Assembly: GCF_030406405.1 (NCBI RefSeq)
Contig: NZ_JAUEPL010000002.1
Span: 124,001-188,000, forward strand
Direction: 5' to 3'
Length of the DNA stretch: 64,000 nt
DNA from: Streptomyces ficellus
GTDB lineage: Bacteria; Actinomycetota; Actinomycetes; Streptomycetales; Streptomycetaceae
The number at the start of each line of letters is the position of its first letter. The first letter of the stretch is position 1. The notes beneath the pieces were generated by a model. The model searched no databases, was not told the origin of the DNA, and saw only the letters and a list, made by a program, of their open reading frames with translations. This document shows, in pieces, positions 51,405 to 62,591 of the stretch. A program made the position numbers and the translations under genes.

Positions 51405-52802
51405 TCACGCGGACGCCAGCTCGTCGGCCTGTGCGGTGATGCCCTTGGTCGAGGCGATCACGTTCTTCAGCTTCTTGGAGAGAGCCTCATAGAACATGCT
51501 CAGCGGAAACTCGTCCGGAAGCACGTCGTCGACCAGTTTGCGCGGCGGTTGCGTCAGGTCGAGGGCGTCGGGGCCCTTGGCCCAGCGGGAACCCGGGTGC
51601 GGGGCGAGGTAGGTGGAGACCAGGTCGTACGCGGCGAACCAGTGGACCAGCTTGGGGCGGTCGATGCCTTCGCGGTACAGCTTCTCGATCTCGGCACAGA
51701 GCTGGTTGGTGACCTGCGGGGCCCGCTCCCAGTCGATCTTCAGGGTGTTGTCGGTCCAGCGCACCACGTCGTGCTTGTGGAGGTACGCGAAGAGCAGCTG
51801 GCCGCCGAGCCCGTCGTAGTTGCGGTTGCGGTCGCCGGTGACCGGGAAGCGGAACATCCGGTCGAACAGCACCGCGTACTGCACGTCACGGCCGTGCGCG
51901 TTGCCCTCGGCCTCCAGCTTCACGGCCTCCTTGAAGGCGGTGAGGTCGCAGCGCAGCTCCTCCAGGCCGTACATCCAGAACGGCTGGCGCTGCTTGATCA
52001 TGAAGGGGTCGAACGGCAGGTCGCCGTGGCTGTGGGTGCGGTCGTGGACCATGTCCCAGAGCACGAACGCCTTCTCGCAGCGCTCCTGGTCGCCGATCAT
52101 CTCGCGGATGTCGTCGGGCAGTTCCAGGCCGAGGACGTCCACGGCGGCCGCGGTGACGCGGCGGAAGCGGGCGGCCTCGCGGTCGCAGAAGATCCCGCCC
52201 CAGCTGAAGCGCTCCGGGGCCTCGCGCACGGCGATGGTCTCCGGGAAGAGCACGGCCGAGTTGGTGTCGTAGCCGGAGGTGAAGTCCTCGAAGGTGATGC
52301 CGCAGAAGAGCGGGTTGTCGTAGCGGGTGGCCTCCAGCTCGGCGAGCCAGTCCGGCCACACCATGCGCAGGACGACGGCTTCCAGGTTCCGGTCCGGGTT
52401 GCCGTTCTGCGTGTACATCGGGAACAGCACCAGGTGCTGGAGGCCGTCGACGCGGTTGGCGGCGGGCTGGAAGGCCAGCAGCGAGTCGAGGAAGTCCGGC
52501 ACGGCGAACGCGCTGTCGGCCCACTTGCGCAGGTCACCGACGAGGGCGCGGTGGTACGCGGTGTCGTGCGGCAGCAGCGGGGAGAGCTGCTCGACGGCGG
52601 CGACGATCCGGTCGAGGGTGGTCTCGACGTTTCCGCGGGAGGGCGCGCCCTCGGCGTCGAAGTCGATGGAGCCGTCCGCCGACTGCCAGGTGCGGATCTC
52701 TTCCACGGCATTCTTGAGCTCGGGCCACGCCGGATGCTCGATCACCCTGGCGTCGGCGGACACGTCTCCGCCGGTCACGTCCTGCACAAGAATTTCCGTC
52801 AT
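51405..52802 (-). CDS. DUF6421 family protein, first gene of a coupled operon
   Basis: 465 residues, no known enzyme class. Soluble, helical and acidic. A notable histidine-rich block VLWDMVHDRTHSHGDLPFDP (H253, D254, H257, H259) is followed by YGLEELRCDLTAFKEAV (E281, E282, D286), a His/Asp/Glu spacing that could bind a metal and recalls HExxH enzymes with D for E. Conserved stretches also include FEDFTSGYDTNSAVLFPETI and WGGIFCDREAARFRR. ATG 52802 follows GGAGGAAG. The SDR gene starts at or near its stop, then threonine aldolase, so all three are probably one pathway. Confidence 0.78.
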   Translation of the reverse strand: MTEILVQDVTGGDVSADARVIEHPAWPELKNAVEEIRTWQSADGSIDFDAEGAPSRGNVETTLDRIVAAVEQLSPLLPHDTAYHRALVGDLRKWADSAFAVPDFLDSLLAFQPAANRVDGLQHLVLFPMYTQNGNPDRNLEAVVLRMVWPDWLAELEATRYDNPLFCGITFEDFTSGYDTNSAVLFPETIAVREAPERFSWGGIFCDREAARFRRVTAAAVDVLGLELPDDIREMIGDQERCEKAFVLWDMVHDRTHSHGDLPFDPFMIKQRQPFWMYGLEELRCDLTAFKEAVKLEAEGNAHGRDVQYAVLFDRMFRFPVTGDRNRNYDGLGGQLLFAYLHKHDVVRWTDNTLKIDWERAPQVTNQLCAEIEKLYREGIDRPKLVHWFAAYDLVSTYLAPHPGSRWAKGPDALDLTQPPRKLVDDVLPDEFPLSMFYEALSKKLKNVIASTKGITAQADELASA

Positions 52803-53072
52803 CACACTTCCTCCACGGGAGAACCTCGCGTTAAGGCACCGTATCCATGTACGGATCTCCGCCACAAGTGGGCCCGGAAGAAATTATCCTGCCCACCCTC
52901 GTGATCGCCGCTGTTTTTCCTGTCTGGTATGGGTGATGCAGCGGCATCCACTGCTGTCCTCGCGTCACGCGCGCGGCGGGGGTTCCGTACCCGGCCCGGA
53001 TCGTTAGGCTGCGACGGTGCCGCGTGGGCACGGCGCCGCGCGGGAGCCGCCGTCGACGGAAGCGAGAAGATC

Positions 53073-53756
53073 TTGAGTTTCCTCACCATCGGTCATCGCG
53101 GAGTCATGGGTGTGGAACCGGAGAACACCCTGCGCTCCTTCGTCCGCGCGGAACGGGCGGGCATGGACGCCATCGAACTGGACCTGCACCTGAGCAAGGA
53201 CGGCGCCCTCGTCGTCATGCACGACGCCGAGGTGGACCGCACGACCGACGGCACGGGCGCCATCGCCGACCACACCCTGGCCGAGCTGCGCGAACTGGAC
53301 GCCGGGCTGGGCGAGCGCGTCCCGGTGTTCGAGGAGGTCCTGGACGCCGTGCGCTCCCCGCTCCAGGCCGAGATCAAGGACGTGGCGGCCGCCCGCGCCC
53401 TGGCCGAGGTGATGCTCCGGCGCGACCTGGCCGGGCGGGTGGAGGTGTCGTCCTTCCACGACGAGGCGGTCGCCGAGATCGCCCGGCTGGTGCCCGGCGT
53501 ACGGACGGTGCTCATCGCCAGCCACTGGGGCGACGACATCGTGGCCCGCGCGACGGCCGTGGGCGCCGCCACGCTGGCGCTGAACATCCGCCGGCTGACC
53601 CTGGAGACCACGGAGCGGGCCCGCGCGGCGGGCCTGCGGATCATCGGCTGGGTGGTCAACACACCGGACCACCTCAGGCTGGTGCGCGCCCTGCAACTGG
53701 ACGGCGCGACCACCGACTACCCGGAGATCCGCCGCACGGGCCGCTTCACGGCCTGA
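53073..53756 (+). CDS. Glycerophosphodiester phosphodiesterase family protein
   Basis: 227 residues, GDPD TIM barrel: IGHRGVMGVEPENTLRSF (catalytic His-Arg and metal Glu), AIELDLHLSKDGALVVMHD (ExD and HD motifs), then LQAEIKD and IIGWVVNTPDHLRLV. It releases glycerol 3-phosphate from glycerophosphodiesters; no signal peptide, so cytoplasmic. The TTG at 53073 (LSFLTIGHRG) is my choice, after GGAAGCGAGAAG; upstream in-frame codons are not like the family. Divergent from the DUF6421 operon. Confidence 0.85.
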   Translation: MSFLTIGHRGVMGVEPENTLRSFVRAERAGMDAIELDLHLSKDGALVVMHDAEVDRTTDGTGAIADHTLAELRELDAGLGERVPVFEEVLDAVRSPLQAEIKDVAAARALAEVMLRRDLAGRVEVSSFHDEAVAEIARLVPGVRTVLIASHWGDDIVARATAVGAATLALNIRRLTLETTERARAAGLRIIGWVVNTPDHLRLVRALQLDGATTDYPEIRRTGRFTA

Positions 53757-53830
53757 GGCCCCCGAGCCAGCACCCCGCGGTGATCCGATCCGTTCCGGCG
53801 GTCCGGTCGCGCTCAGGGCCCGTTCCGTCC

Positions 53831-53856
53831 GTCACACCATCCGTCACAGGTGTAAC
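53831..53856. promoter_or_regulatory. Inverted repeat upstream of the Clp ATPase gene
   Basis: GTCACACC (53831-53838) and GGTGTAAC (53849-53856) are complementary at seven of eight positions across a 10-bp gap, about 90 bp before the start codon. A possible operator; it does not match HspR (CTTGAGT-N7-ACTCAAG) and I see no ClgR site. Confidence 0.4.
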
Positions 53857-53945
53857 CGCAATGCGCTCGGGAACCCGCGACCTGGATCCAGCAGGTCTCT
53901 CGTACAGCGTGTCCCGGCCATTCCCGGACACCGGAACGGACGCAT

Positions 53946-56521
<2,576 letters not shown>

Positions 56522-56525
<4 letters not shown>

Positions 56526-57079
56526 GAGTCCCTGGTCAGCTCCTTGACCAGGAGCTCGAACCGCAGGTCGTCGCGCTGGGGCAGGCCGAAGCGCTCGTCG
56601 CCGTACGGGAAGGGGGTCATCACTCCCGTACGGCGGTAGCCGCGCCGCTCGTACCAGGCGATGAGGTCGTCCCGGACCGAGATCACCGTCATGTGCATCT
56701 CGCGCACGCCCCACTCGGCGGTGACGTACCGCTCCGCCTCCGCCAGGACGCGCCGGCCGACGCCACCGCCCTGGAGGCCGGGACGGACGGCGAACATGCC
56801 GAAGTACGCGGCGTCCCCCCGGTGTTCGAGCTGGCAGCAGGCGATCGGCTCACCGCCGCCCGCCTCACCGCCGCGCTCGACCACGAGGAGCCGGGAGCCG
56901 GACGAGGCGATGACCTCGCGGACGCCATCGGGGTCCGTGCGCTGCCCCTGGAGGATGTCCGCCTCGGTGGTCCAGCCGGCCCGGCTGGACTCGCCCCGGT
57001 ACGCCGACTCGATCAGTGCGACCAGCGCGGGTATGTCGGCCTCGGTGGCGTCGCGGTAGGTCAGCTCGGCCGTGTCCAT
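56522..57079 (-). CDS. GNAT family N-acetyltransferase
   Basis: 185 residues. Acetyl-CoA site VRPGLQGGGVGRRVLAEAER (the Q/R-x-x-G-x-G/A loop, about residues 101-120), upstream strand AAYFGMFAVRPG and end WYERRGYRRTGVMTPFPYGD. Acceptor unknown. ATG 57079 follows GAGGGGG. Its stop TAG is read from the same CTAG (56522-56525) as that of the ClpC-like gene. Confidence 0.9.
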
Positions 57080-57220
57080 GGTTCCCCCTCGGTACTGGTT
57101 CCCGGCGACCGAGCGTAACGCGCCCTGTTCGCGCTCCCCTGTACGCCCCTGCGCTCGCGTGCACCCCCACCGGTCCGGGCATCGTCCCAGGAGCCGTCTC
57201 GTCGAACGGGGAGGTACGAC

Positions 57221-57763
57221 GTGCACGGATCCGCGGTGAACGGCTGGCTGCTGGTGGCGCTGTGCGTGATGGCGGGCGCCTCCTGCCTGGTGCGGAGGGG
57301 GAGCTGTGCGGGCGACGGGCGCGGGGCCGCGGCCGACGAGGCCGTGATGGGTTTCGGCATGGCCGCGATGGCGGTGCCCGCGGCGGTGGTCACGCCGCCG
57401 TCATGGGGCTGGACGGTGTACGCCGTGGTGTTCGGCGTCGCGTCGCTGCGCGCCCTGTGGTGCGCGCGGCGGGGCGGTCACCATCCGCACCATTTGGTCG
57501 GGTCACTGGCCATGGTCTACATGGCGGTGGCGATGTCGGGGGCCGGGGGCGCGGGCGCGGGCGGCCATGGGACGCACAGCGGGGTGCCGCTGGTGACGGG
57601 GGCGCTGATCGCGTACTACGCGGTGTACGTCATACGGGCGGGGGTGCGGCTGGTGCCCGTGGCGGCGCCCGCGGGCGGCGGCTGGTCGGCGGGGCCGGAG
57701 CTGGCGCTCGCCTGCCGGGTGTCGATGGGCCTGGCCATGCTGGCGATGCTGCCGGCCGTGTGA
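57221..57763 (+). CDS. DUF5134 membrane protein
   Basis: 180 residues, five membrane helices (VNGWLLVALCVMAGASCLV, EAVMGFGMAAMAVPAAVV, GWTVYAVVFGVASLRALW, HLVGSLAMVYMAVAMSGAG, LVTGALIAYYAVYVI). A histidine cluster GGHHPHH and the conserved HxxGSxxM motif (HHLVGSLAMVYM) are typical of DUF5134 proteins, which often neighbour copper or M56 peptidase genes. Function unknown; the histidines suggest metal binding. GTG 57221 follows GGGGAGG. The M56 gene follows after 103 bp. Confidence 0.85.
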   Translation: MHGSAVNGWLLVALCVMAGASCLVRRGSCAGDGRGAAADEAVMGFGMAAMAVPAAVVTPPSWGWTVYAVVFGVASLRALWCARRGGHHPHHLVGSLAMVYMAVAMSGAGGAGAGGHGTHSGVPLVTGALIAYYAVYVIRAGVRLVPVAAPAGGGWSAGPELALACRVSMGLAMLAMLPAV

Positions 57764-57764
57764 C

Positions 57765-57806
57765 CGCCACGGATTGCGCGGCGCCCGTGCTGCGGAATCC
57801 GTGGCG
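57765..57806 (+). terminator. Inverted repeat with 20-bp spacer
   Basis: CGCCACGGATT-type arm GCCACGGATT (57766-57775) pairs perfectly with AATCCGTGGC (57796-57805), 11 bp with the outer C-G pair, directly after the DUF5134 stop and about 60 bp before the M56 gene. Either a terminator stem-loop or a two-half operator. Confidence 0.5.
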
Positions 57807-57866
57807 TGCGTCACTTGACGCGTGAGGCCATACCGATGAGTACCGCACCGCTCATAAGGTGATGCC

Positions 57867-58802
57867 ATGTTGGTCTCCCTCGCGCTGCTCGCGCTCGGCC
57901 TCCTGGCCGCCGTGGCGGCTCCGCGTCTGCTGGCGCGGGCCGACTGGCCGGAGCGCGAGCCGGTGGTGGCGCTGTGGGTGTGGCAGTGCGTCGTCGCGGC
58001 CGTACTGCTGAGCTTCGGGCTGTCCATGACGTTCAGCGCGGCCGCCGCCTGGCAGGCGGTACGGGGGCATGTCTTCGCGCCCGCGCCGCGCGCGGTGGTC
58101 GAGGCGTACGCCCTGGGCGCGCTCGGCCCGTGGTCGGCGGTGCTCGCGGTGCTGCTGGCCTGCGGCGGCCTGTGGACCGGGGCGATGCTCACTCGCGAGG
58201 TGCGCAGGGCCCGCGCGCGGCACCGCCGGCGGCGGGCCGAACTCCTCGTACGGGCACCGCTGTTGCCGGGAGAGCGGCCGGGTGCGGACCCGCTGGTGCT
58301 GCTGGAGGGTGAGCGGCCGGATGCCTGGTGGCTGCCGGGACCGGCGCCCCGACTGGTCATCACCACGGCCGCGTTGCACCGCCTGAAGGGGCACCAGCTG
58401 GACGCGGTGCTCGCCCATGAGCAGGGGCACGCACGGGCGCGGCACGACTGGCTGCTGCACTGCTCGGCGGCGCTGGCGACCGGGTTCCCCCAGATCCCGG
58501 TCTTCGCGGCGTTCCGCGACGAGATGCACCGGCTGGTGGAGCTGGCCGCGGACGATGTGGCGTCGCGGCGGTTCGGCCGGCTGACGATCGCGCTCGCCCT
58601 GGTGGAACTGAACGAGCACCGCGGGGTGTTCGGCCCGTGCCCCACCCCGGACGCCCAGCTGCCGCACCGGGTCAACCGTCTGCTGACAGCCGCGCCCCGG
58701 CTCACGGCCGGCCGGCGGCTGCGCCTGACGGCGGCCGCGGCGCTGGTACCGGCGGTGCCGCTGCTGGTGGCGTTCGTCCCCGGACTGAGCGCGCTGGGAT
58801 AG
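57867..58802 (+). CDS. M56 family metallopeptidase
   Basis: 311 residues: four membrane segments (N-terminal pair, LGPWSAVLAVLLACGGLWTG, C-terminal LVPAVPLLVAFVPGLSAL) around a cytoplasmic zinc-peptidase domain with HEQGHARARHDW (HExxH, about residue 184) and downstream ELAADDVASRRFG (third ligand Glu). This is the BlaR1/MecR1 peptidase family without a sensor domain. In Streptomyces these genes usually pair with a BlaI/MecI-type repressor; none is in the window. The gene lies after DUF5134 on the same strand. Confidence 0.9.
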   Translation: MLVSLALLALGLLAAVAAPRLLARADWPEREPVVALWVWQCVVAAVLLSFGLSMTFSAAAAWQAVRGHVFAPAPRAVVEAYALGALGPWSAVLAVLLACGGLWTGAMLTREVRRARARHRRRRAELLVRAPLLPGERPGADPLVLLEGERPDAWWLPGPAPRLVITTAALHRLKGHQLDAVLAHEQGHARARHDWLLHCSAALATGFPQIPVFAAFRDEMHRLVELAADDVASRRFGRLTIALALVELNEHRGVFGPCPTPDAQLPHRVNRLLTAAPRLTAGRRLRLTAAAALVPAVPLLVAFVPGLSALG

Positions 58803-58830
58803 CCGGCCGCGCGTCGGGGAGGATCGTCCC

Positions 58831-59517
58831 ATGCGCTCCCCCACACGTACTACTCCCCCCGCCACCGCCACCGCCACCGCCTCCGCCGTCGCCCTGTGGT
58901 CCGGCGCCCTCTCGGGCGTCCTGCTGGTGCTGGTCACCGCCGAGTGGGGCCCACTCGTCTCGTTCGACCGGGCAGTGGCGGACGGACTGCACGACTCGGC
59001 CGTGGCCAGTCCGGCGCTCACCCACACCAACCGGGTGCTCAGCGACTGGGTGTGGGATCCATGGACCATGCGCGCCCTGATCGTGGTGGTGGTGCTGTGG
59101 CTGTGGCGGCGCGGGAGGCGGCTGCTCGCGGTGTGGACGGCGGCGGTGAGCGCGTTCGGTACGGCGCTCCAGCAGCTGCTGAAGGCCGCGGTGGGACGCG
59201 ACCGGCCACGGTTCACGGACCCGGTGGACTCCGCGCACTACGCGGCCTTCCCGTCGGGCCACGCGATGACGGCGGCGGTCACCTGCGGGCTGGTGCTGTG
59301 GCTGCTGGCCCTGCTCGGCGCCAGCCGGCGCGTGCGGCTGACCACCCTGGTCGTCGGCGCCGTATCGGTCATCGGCGTGGGCCTGACCCGGATGTACCTG
59401 GGCGTGCACTGGCCCTCGGACGTCGTCGCCGGCTGGCTGCTGGGCGCGTGCTGCGTGGCCGTCGCCGTCCTGACGTACGAACGGACGGTCTCACGCCCCG
59501 CTCCCACGCCGCGTTGA
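58831..59517 (+). CDS. PAP2 superfamily phosphatase
   Basis: 228 residues, six membrane helices. The three phosphatase motifs: KAAVGRDRPRF (KxxxxxxRP), YAAFPSGHAMTAA (PSGH) and TRMYLGVHWPSDVVAG (SRxxxxxHxxxD, T for S). Such enzymes dephosphorylate lipid phosphates, for instance phosphatidate or undecaprenyl pyrophosphate, on the outer membrane face. ATG 58831 follows GGGGAGG. It is 28 bp past the M56 gene and likely in the same operon. Confidence 0.9.
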   Translation: MRSPTRTTPPATATATASAVALWSGALSGVLLVLVTAEWGPLVSFDRAVADGLHDSAVASPALTHTNRVLSDWVWDPWTMRALIVVVVLWLWRRGRRLLAVWTAAVSAFGTALQQLLKAAVGRDRPRFTDPVDSAHYAAFPSGHAMTAAVTCGLVLWLLALLGASRRVRLTTLVVGAVSVIGVGLTRMYLGVHWPSDVVAGWLLGACCVAVAVLTYERTVSRPAPTPR

Positions 59518-59553
59518 GGTCGGGCGGGCCCGAGGAACGGCGGGCCCCCGGAG

Positions 59554-59584
59554 CGGCGGGCCCCGCGGGGATGCGGGCCCGCCG
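59554..59584. terminator. Bidirectional stem-loop
   Basis: CGGCGGGCCC / GGGCCCGCCG, 10-bp stem and 11-nt loop, between the convergent PAP2 and excalibur genes. Confidence 0.7.
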
Positions 59585-59596
59585 GCGGTGGACGCG

Positions 59597-60031
59597 TCAG
59601 CCGCGGGCGCGGCGCCGCGCGACGCTGTAGCCGATGACCCCGGCCGCCGCCGTGGCACCGGCTGCCAAGGCCAGGCCGACGCCCGTCTCCAGGTCGGTCG
59701 GGCCGGACCCGCCGCCGCTTCCGCCTCGTACGCCCCGGGCGGGCATGGCGGCAGGGGACGCGGTCACGGGCGGGGAGGCGATGACCCGCCCGGGAGAGGG
59801 AGTGACACTCCCCCGCCTGGGAAGAGCCTCGCAGGCGATGCCGTCGTCCGGACCCTGGTCCTCGTCCAGGCGGTGCGGGTCGCTGGGGTCCCTGGTGAAC
59901 TCGGCCTGGGCGTCTTCCTGGAAAGCGAAGTCGCGGCAGTCGAGATCGGTCTGTGCTTGCGCGATCCCCGAGAGCGGCGCCGTCGACACGACGGCGAGAA
60001 CAATGCCGGCCACAGCGGTGCGGCGGTTCAT
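59597..60031 (-). CDS. Secreted excalibur calcium-binding domain protein
   Basis: 144 residues: signal peptide (RRTAVAGIVLAVVSTAPLSG, cleavage after AQA), then the excalibur domain DLDCRDFAFQEDAQAEFTRD with the calcium loop DQGPDDGIACEALPRR, a Pro/Ser/Gly linker and a C-terminal membrane helix (GLALAAGATAAAGVIGYSVA) with RRRARG, so it stays attached to the outer face of the membrane. ATG 60031 follows GAGGAGG. Excalibur domains occur in Ca-dependent nucleases and cell-surface proteins; here no enzyme domain is present. Confidence 0.88.
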   Translation of the reverse strand: MNRRTAVAGIVLAVVSTAPLSGIAQAQTDLDCRDFAFQEDAQAEFTRDPSDPHRLDEDQGPDDGIACEALPRRGSVTPSPGRVIASPPVTASPAAMPARGVRGGSGGGSGPTDLETGVGLALAAGATAAAGVIGYSVARRRARG

Positions 60032-60242
60032 GAGGGCCTCCTCGCGGTCGTCGAGACCGTGGTTCGACCCTAGGAACCGGATGGCAGCACGTCGCCGGAT
60101 GGTACGCCGAACGGGTTGCTCACCGTCCGGTGTGCGAGGTGGGCCATCCGGACCGGACGATCCCCCGCGTCGCCCGGTCCCGATGGCATACCCGCGCCGA
60201 CCAGCCACGCAGGGGCGTCGCGGCGGCGTGCCCTGAGTATAT

Positions 60243-60255
60243 TGGCTCTCAGCCA
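60243..60255. promoter_or_regulatory. Short inverted repeat before the TetR gene
   Basis: TGGCT-CTC-AGCCA, next to TATATT (60239-60244), 20-32 bp before the TetR start codon and its GCAGGAG site. Likely a TetR autoregulation site or part of the promoter. Confidence 0.45.
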
Positions 60256-60274
60256 GTCAACGCAGGAGTTAAGC

Positions 60275-60916
60275 ATGTCGCCGCGCAGCGCATCGGTCAA
60301 TGAAGAGCTGCGGCGGCGTTCGCGCGAGCGGCTGCTGCAAGCGACGGTGGAGTTGGTCGCCGAGCGGGGGTACGAGGCGACGACGCTGGCGGACATCGCG
60401 GACCGGGCCGGTTCGGCGCGGGGGCTGGTGTCGTACTACTTCCCGGGAAAGCGCCAGCTGCTCCAGTCGGCGGTGCACCGCCTGATGCACCGGACCCTGG
60501 AAGCGGCGCTGGAGCGCGAGCCGCGCAGCGAGGACGGGCGGGAACGGCTGGCGCGCGCCATCGACGCGATCCTGGGACTGGCGGTGGAGCAGCCACTGCT
60601 GATGCGTACGCACATGGCGGGCATCCTCCAGGCGGAGGGGTTCGTGCAGTGCCCGGAGCAGCAGCGGCTGGCCGCGCTGCTGCGGGACACGGTGGCCCGG
60701 TACGGCACGCGCGACGTGGACGCCGACTATCCGCTGCTGCGGGCACTGCTGATGGGCGCGGTCTTCGCCGTGCTGCTGCCGGGTGCGCCGATGCCGCGGG
60801 CGCGGCTGCGCGCGGAGCTCTTCCAGCGGTACGGGCTGGACTGGGAGCTCGGCGTTCCGCCGGGCGGGAAGACGCCCGGCGGAACGGCCATGGAGCCGGG
60901 TCAGTCGTCGAAGTAG
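60275..60916 (+). CDS. TetR family transcriptional regulator
   Basis: 213 residues: HTH RRRSRERLLQATVELVAERG, then YEATTLADIADRAGSARGLV and SYYFPGKRQLLQSAVHRLM. The ligand domain has no recognised specificity. ATG 60275 follows CGCAGGAGTTAAGC. The 3' end overlaps the convergent LVIVD gene by 16 bp. Whether it controls that neighbour is unknown. Confidence 0.9.
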   Translation: MSPRSASVNEELRRRSRERLLQATVELVAERGYEATTLADIADRAGSARGLVSYYFPGKRQLLQSAVHRLMHRTLEAALEREPRSEDGRERLARAIDAILGLAVEQPLLMRTHMAGILQAEGFVQCPEQQRLAALLRDTVARYGTRDVDADYPLLRALLMGAVFAVLLPGAPMPRARLRAELFQRYGLDWELGVPPGGKTPGGTAMEPGQSSK

Positions 60917-62415
60917 TCGAAGTAGTCCGGCTGCGTCTGCACGTTGAGCTCGTGCATCCGCACCCGCTTCGCCGGGTCGGTGCGACGGTCGTCCAGTTTC
61001 AGGACGTCGAGGCCCTTGACCATGTCGTTCGAGTAGATGTGGCCGTTGTAGTAGTACGCCGACCAGGAGCCGCCGCCCACCAGCTTCTCGGTGCTGAGCG
61101 GGCCGCGCTCGAAGTAGGCGATCTCCTTGGGCTTGCGGGAATCGGTGAAGTCCCATACGGAGACGCCGCCCTGGTACCAGGCCTGGACCATGAGGTCCTT
61201 GCCCTTGACCGGGATGAGCGAGCCGTTGTGGGCGACGCAGTTCTCGGTGTCGGCCTGGTGGCGGTCGATCTTGAAGTAGCTGCGGAAGACGAGTTCGCGC
61301 TTGTCGCCCTTGCCGACGATGTCGTAGATGCCGTCGGCGCCGCGGTGGGGGCCGGTCGTCGCGTTGCAGGTGGCTCCGCCCCCGCCGCCCAGCTCGTCGG
61401 TGAAGACGACCTTGTTGGCCTTCTGGTTGAAGGTCGCGGAGTGCCAGAAGGCGAAGTTGACGTTGTCCTGCACCCGGTCGATGACCTTCGGGTTCTCCGG
61501 GTCCTCGATGGAGAACAGGATGCCGTCACCCATGCAGGCTCCGGCTGCCAGGTCCTTGGAGGGCAGCACGGTGATGTCGTGGCAGCCGGTGGTCTTGGAG
61601 ACGCCCGGGTTCGTGGGCGCGCCCGGGTTGCCGCCACCGTCCGGCCCCTCGCCCGGGAAGAGGACGGGGAAGTTGACGACCGCGGCCTTCTCCGGGGCGT
61701 TGCGCGGCACCTTGATGACCGAGATGCCGTCGTGCGGCGGCTGGCAGTCGGGGAAGGCCACGTTGGGCGAGTACGAGGAGACGTACACGTAGACGTTCCT
61801 GCGCTCCGGCACCAGGGTGTGCGTGTGGGAGCCGCAGGCGGTCTCGACAGCGGCGACGTACCTGGGGTTCCGCTTGTCGCTGATGTCGAAGATCTTCATG
61901 CCCTCCCAGGACGACTTCTCCGTCGCGGGCTGCGTGGTGCTGGTGCAGGAGTTGTCGCTGCGCGAGGAGTCGGTGGAGAGGAAGAGCAGGTTTCCGGAGA
62001 CGGAGATGTCGTTCTGCGAGCCGGGACAGAGGACTTGGGCGACGGTCTCCGGCGACTTGGGGTTGCTGATGTCGAAGATCCGGAAGCCGTCGTAGTTGCC
62101 GGCGAAGGCGTACCTGCCCTGGAAGGCGAGGTCGGAGTTGATGCTGGTGAAGGCGTCACGTGGGACGTTGGCGACGTGCCGGATGTTGTCGCTGTGGACG
62201 ATCTCGTCCACGCCGGGTATCTCGCCGGACTGGATGGCCGCCCGGGCTTCCGCCCGCTGCTGTGAGGACGCCGTGCCCGGTGGGGCGGGGGCGTCTCCGG
62301 GATCGGGTGTGGCGGCCGCGGGTCCGGCCGTCAGCAGGGTTGCGAGGAGTCCGGCTGCGGCGGTGGCCACTCCCAGACGTCTGCGCCGCACGCGTGTGGT
62401 GTGCAACGAGGTCAC
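60901..62415 (-). CDS. Secreted LVIVD-repeat (beta-propeller) protein
   Basis: 504 residues. Twin-Arg-like leader RVRRRRLGVATAAAGLLATL with AxA cleavage, then LVIVD-type blades: YDGFRIFDISNPKSPETVAQ, WEGMKIFDISDKRNPRYVAA, GISVIKVPRNAPEKAAVV, GILFSIEDPENPKVIDR. Conserved Cys and His residues (CGSHTHTLVPERR, TGCHDITVLPS, FAFWHSATFN) suggest disulfides or a metal site. Function unknown; actinobacterial members often lie beside a DUF305 gene, as here. GTG 62415 follows GGGAGGACG. Confidence 0.88.
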   Translation of the reverse strand: MTSLHTTRVRRRRLGVATAAAGLLATLLTAGPAAATPDPGDAPAPPGTASSQQRAEARAAIQSGEIPGVDEIVHSDNIRHVANVPRDAFTSINSDLAFQGRYAFAGNYDGFRIFDISNPKSPETVAQVLCPGSQNDISVSGNLLFLSTDSSRSDNSCTSTTQPATEKSSWEGMKIFDISDKRNPRYVAAVETACGSHTHTLVPERRNVYVYVSSYSPNVAFPDCQPPHDGISVIKVPRNAPEKAAVVNFPVLFPGEGPDGGGNPGAPTNPGVSKTTGCHDITVLPSKDLAAGACMGDGILFSIEDPENPKVIDRVQDNVNFAFWHSATFNQKANKVVFTDELGGGGGATCNATTGPHRGADGIYDIVGKGDKRELVFRSYFKIDRHQADTENCVAHNGSLIPVKGKDLMVQAWYQGGVSVWDFTDSRKPKEIAYFERGPLSTEKLVGGGSWSAYYYNGHIYSNDMVKGLDVLKLDDRRTDPAKRVRMHELNVQTQPDYFDYFDD

Positions 62416-62433
62416 TTGCGTCCTCCCTTGTAT

Positions 62434-62495
62434 CCGTTCGTGGTCGAACGGGTCGCGGACCCCGGCAGTATCGTCCTTTGCATGCTCATCTCAAT
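62434..62495 (-). promoter_or_regulatory. Promoter and leader hairpin of the LVIVD gene
   Basis: Leftward TTGAGA (62489-62494 complement) and GATACT (62467-62472 complement) with a 16-bp spacer form a good promoter. The leader then carries CCGTTCG-TGGT-CGAACGG (62434-62451 complement), a 7-bp hairpin or operator about 18 bp before the start codon. Confidence 0.5.
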
Positions 62496-62591
62496 AGATG
62501 GCAACAGAGACGTAATGAAATCTTCTGATCACGCGAGCCGGAAAGCGTGCTAGGACGGTCCCCATCACCCCAAGTGCCACTGGAGGTCTCC

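Noticed and set aside
53821..53945. HspR (HAIR) or ClgR control site before the Clp gene
   Set aside because: Neither CTTGAGT-N7-ACTCAAG nor a convincing ClgR motif is present; only an unrelated GTCACACC dyad is seen.
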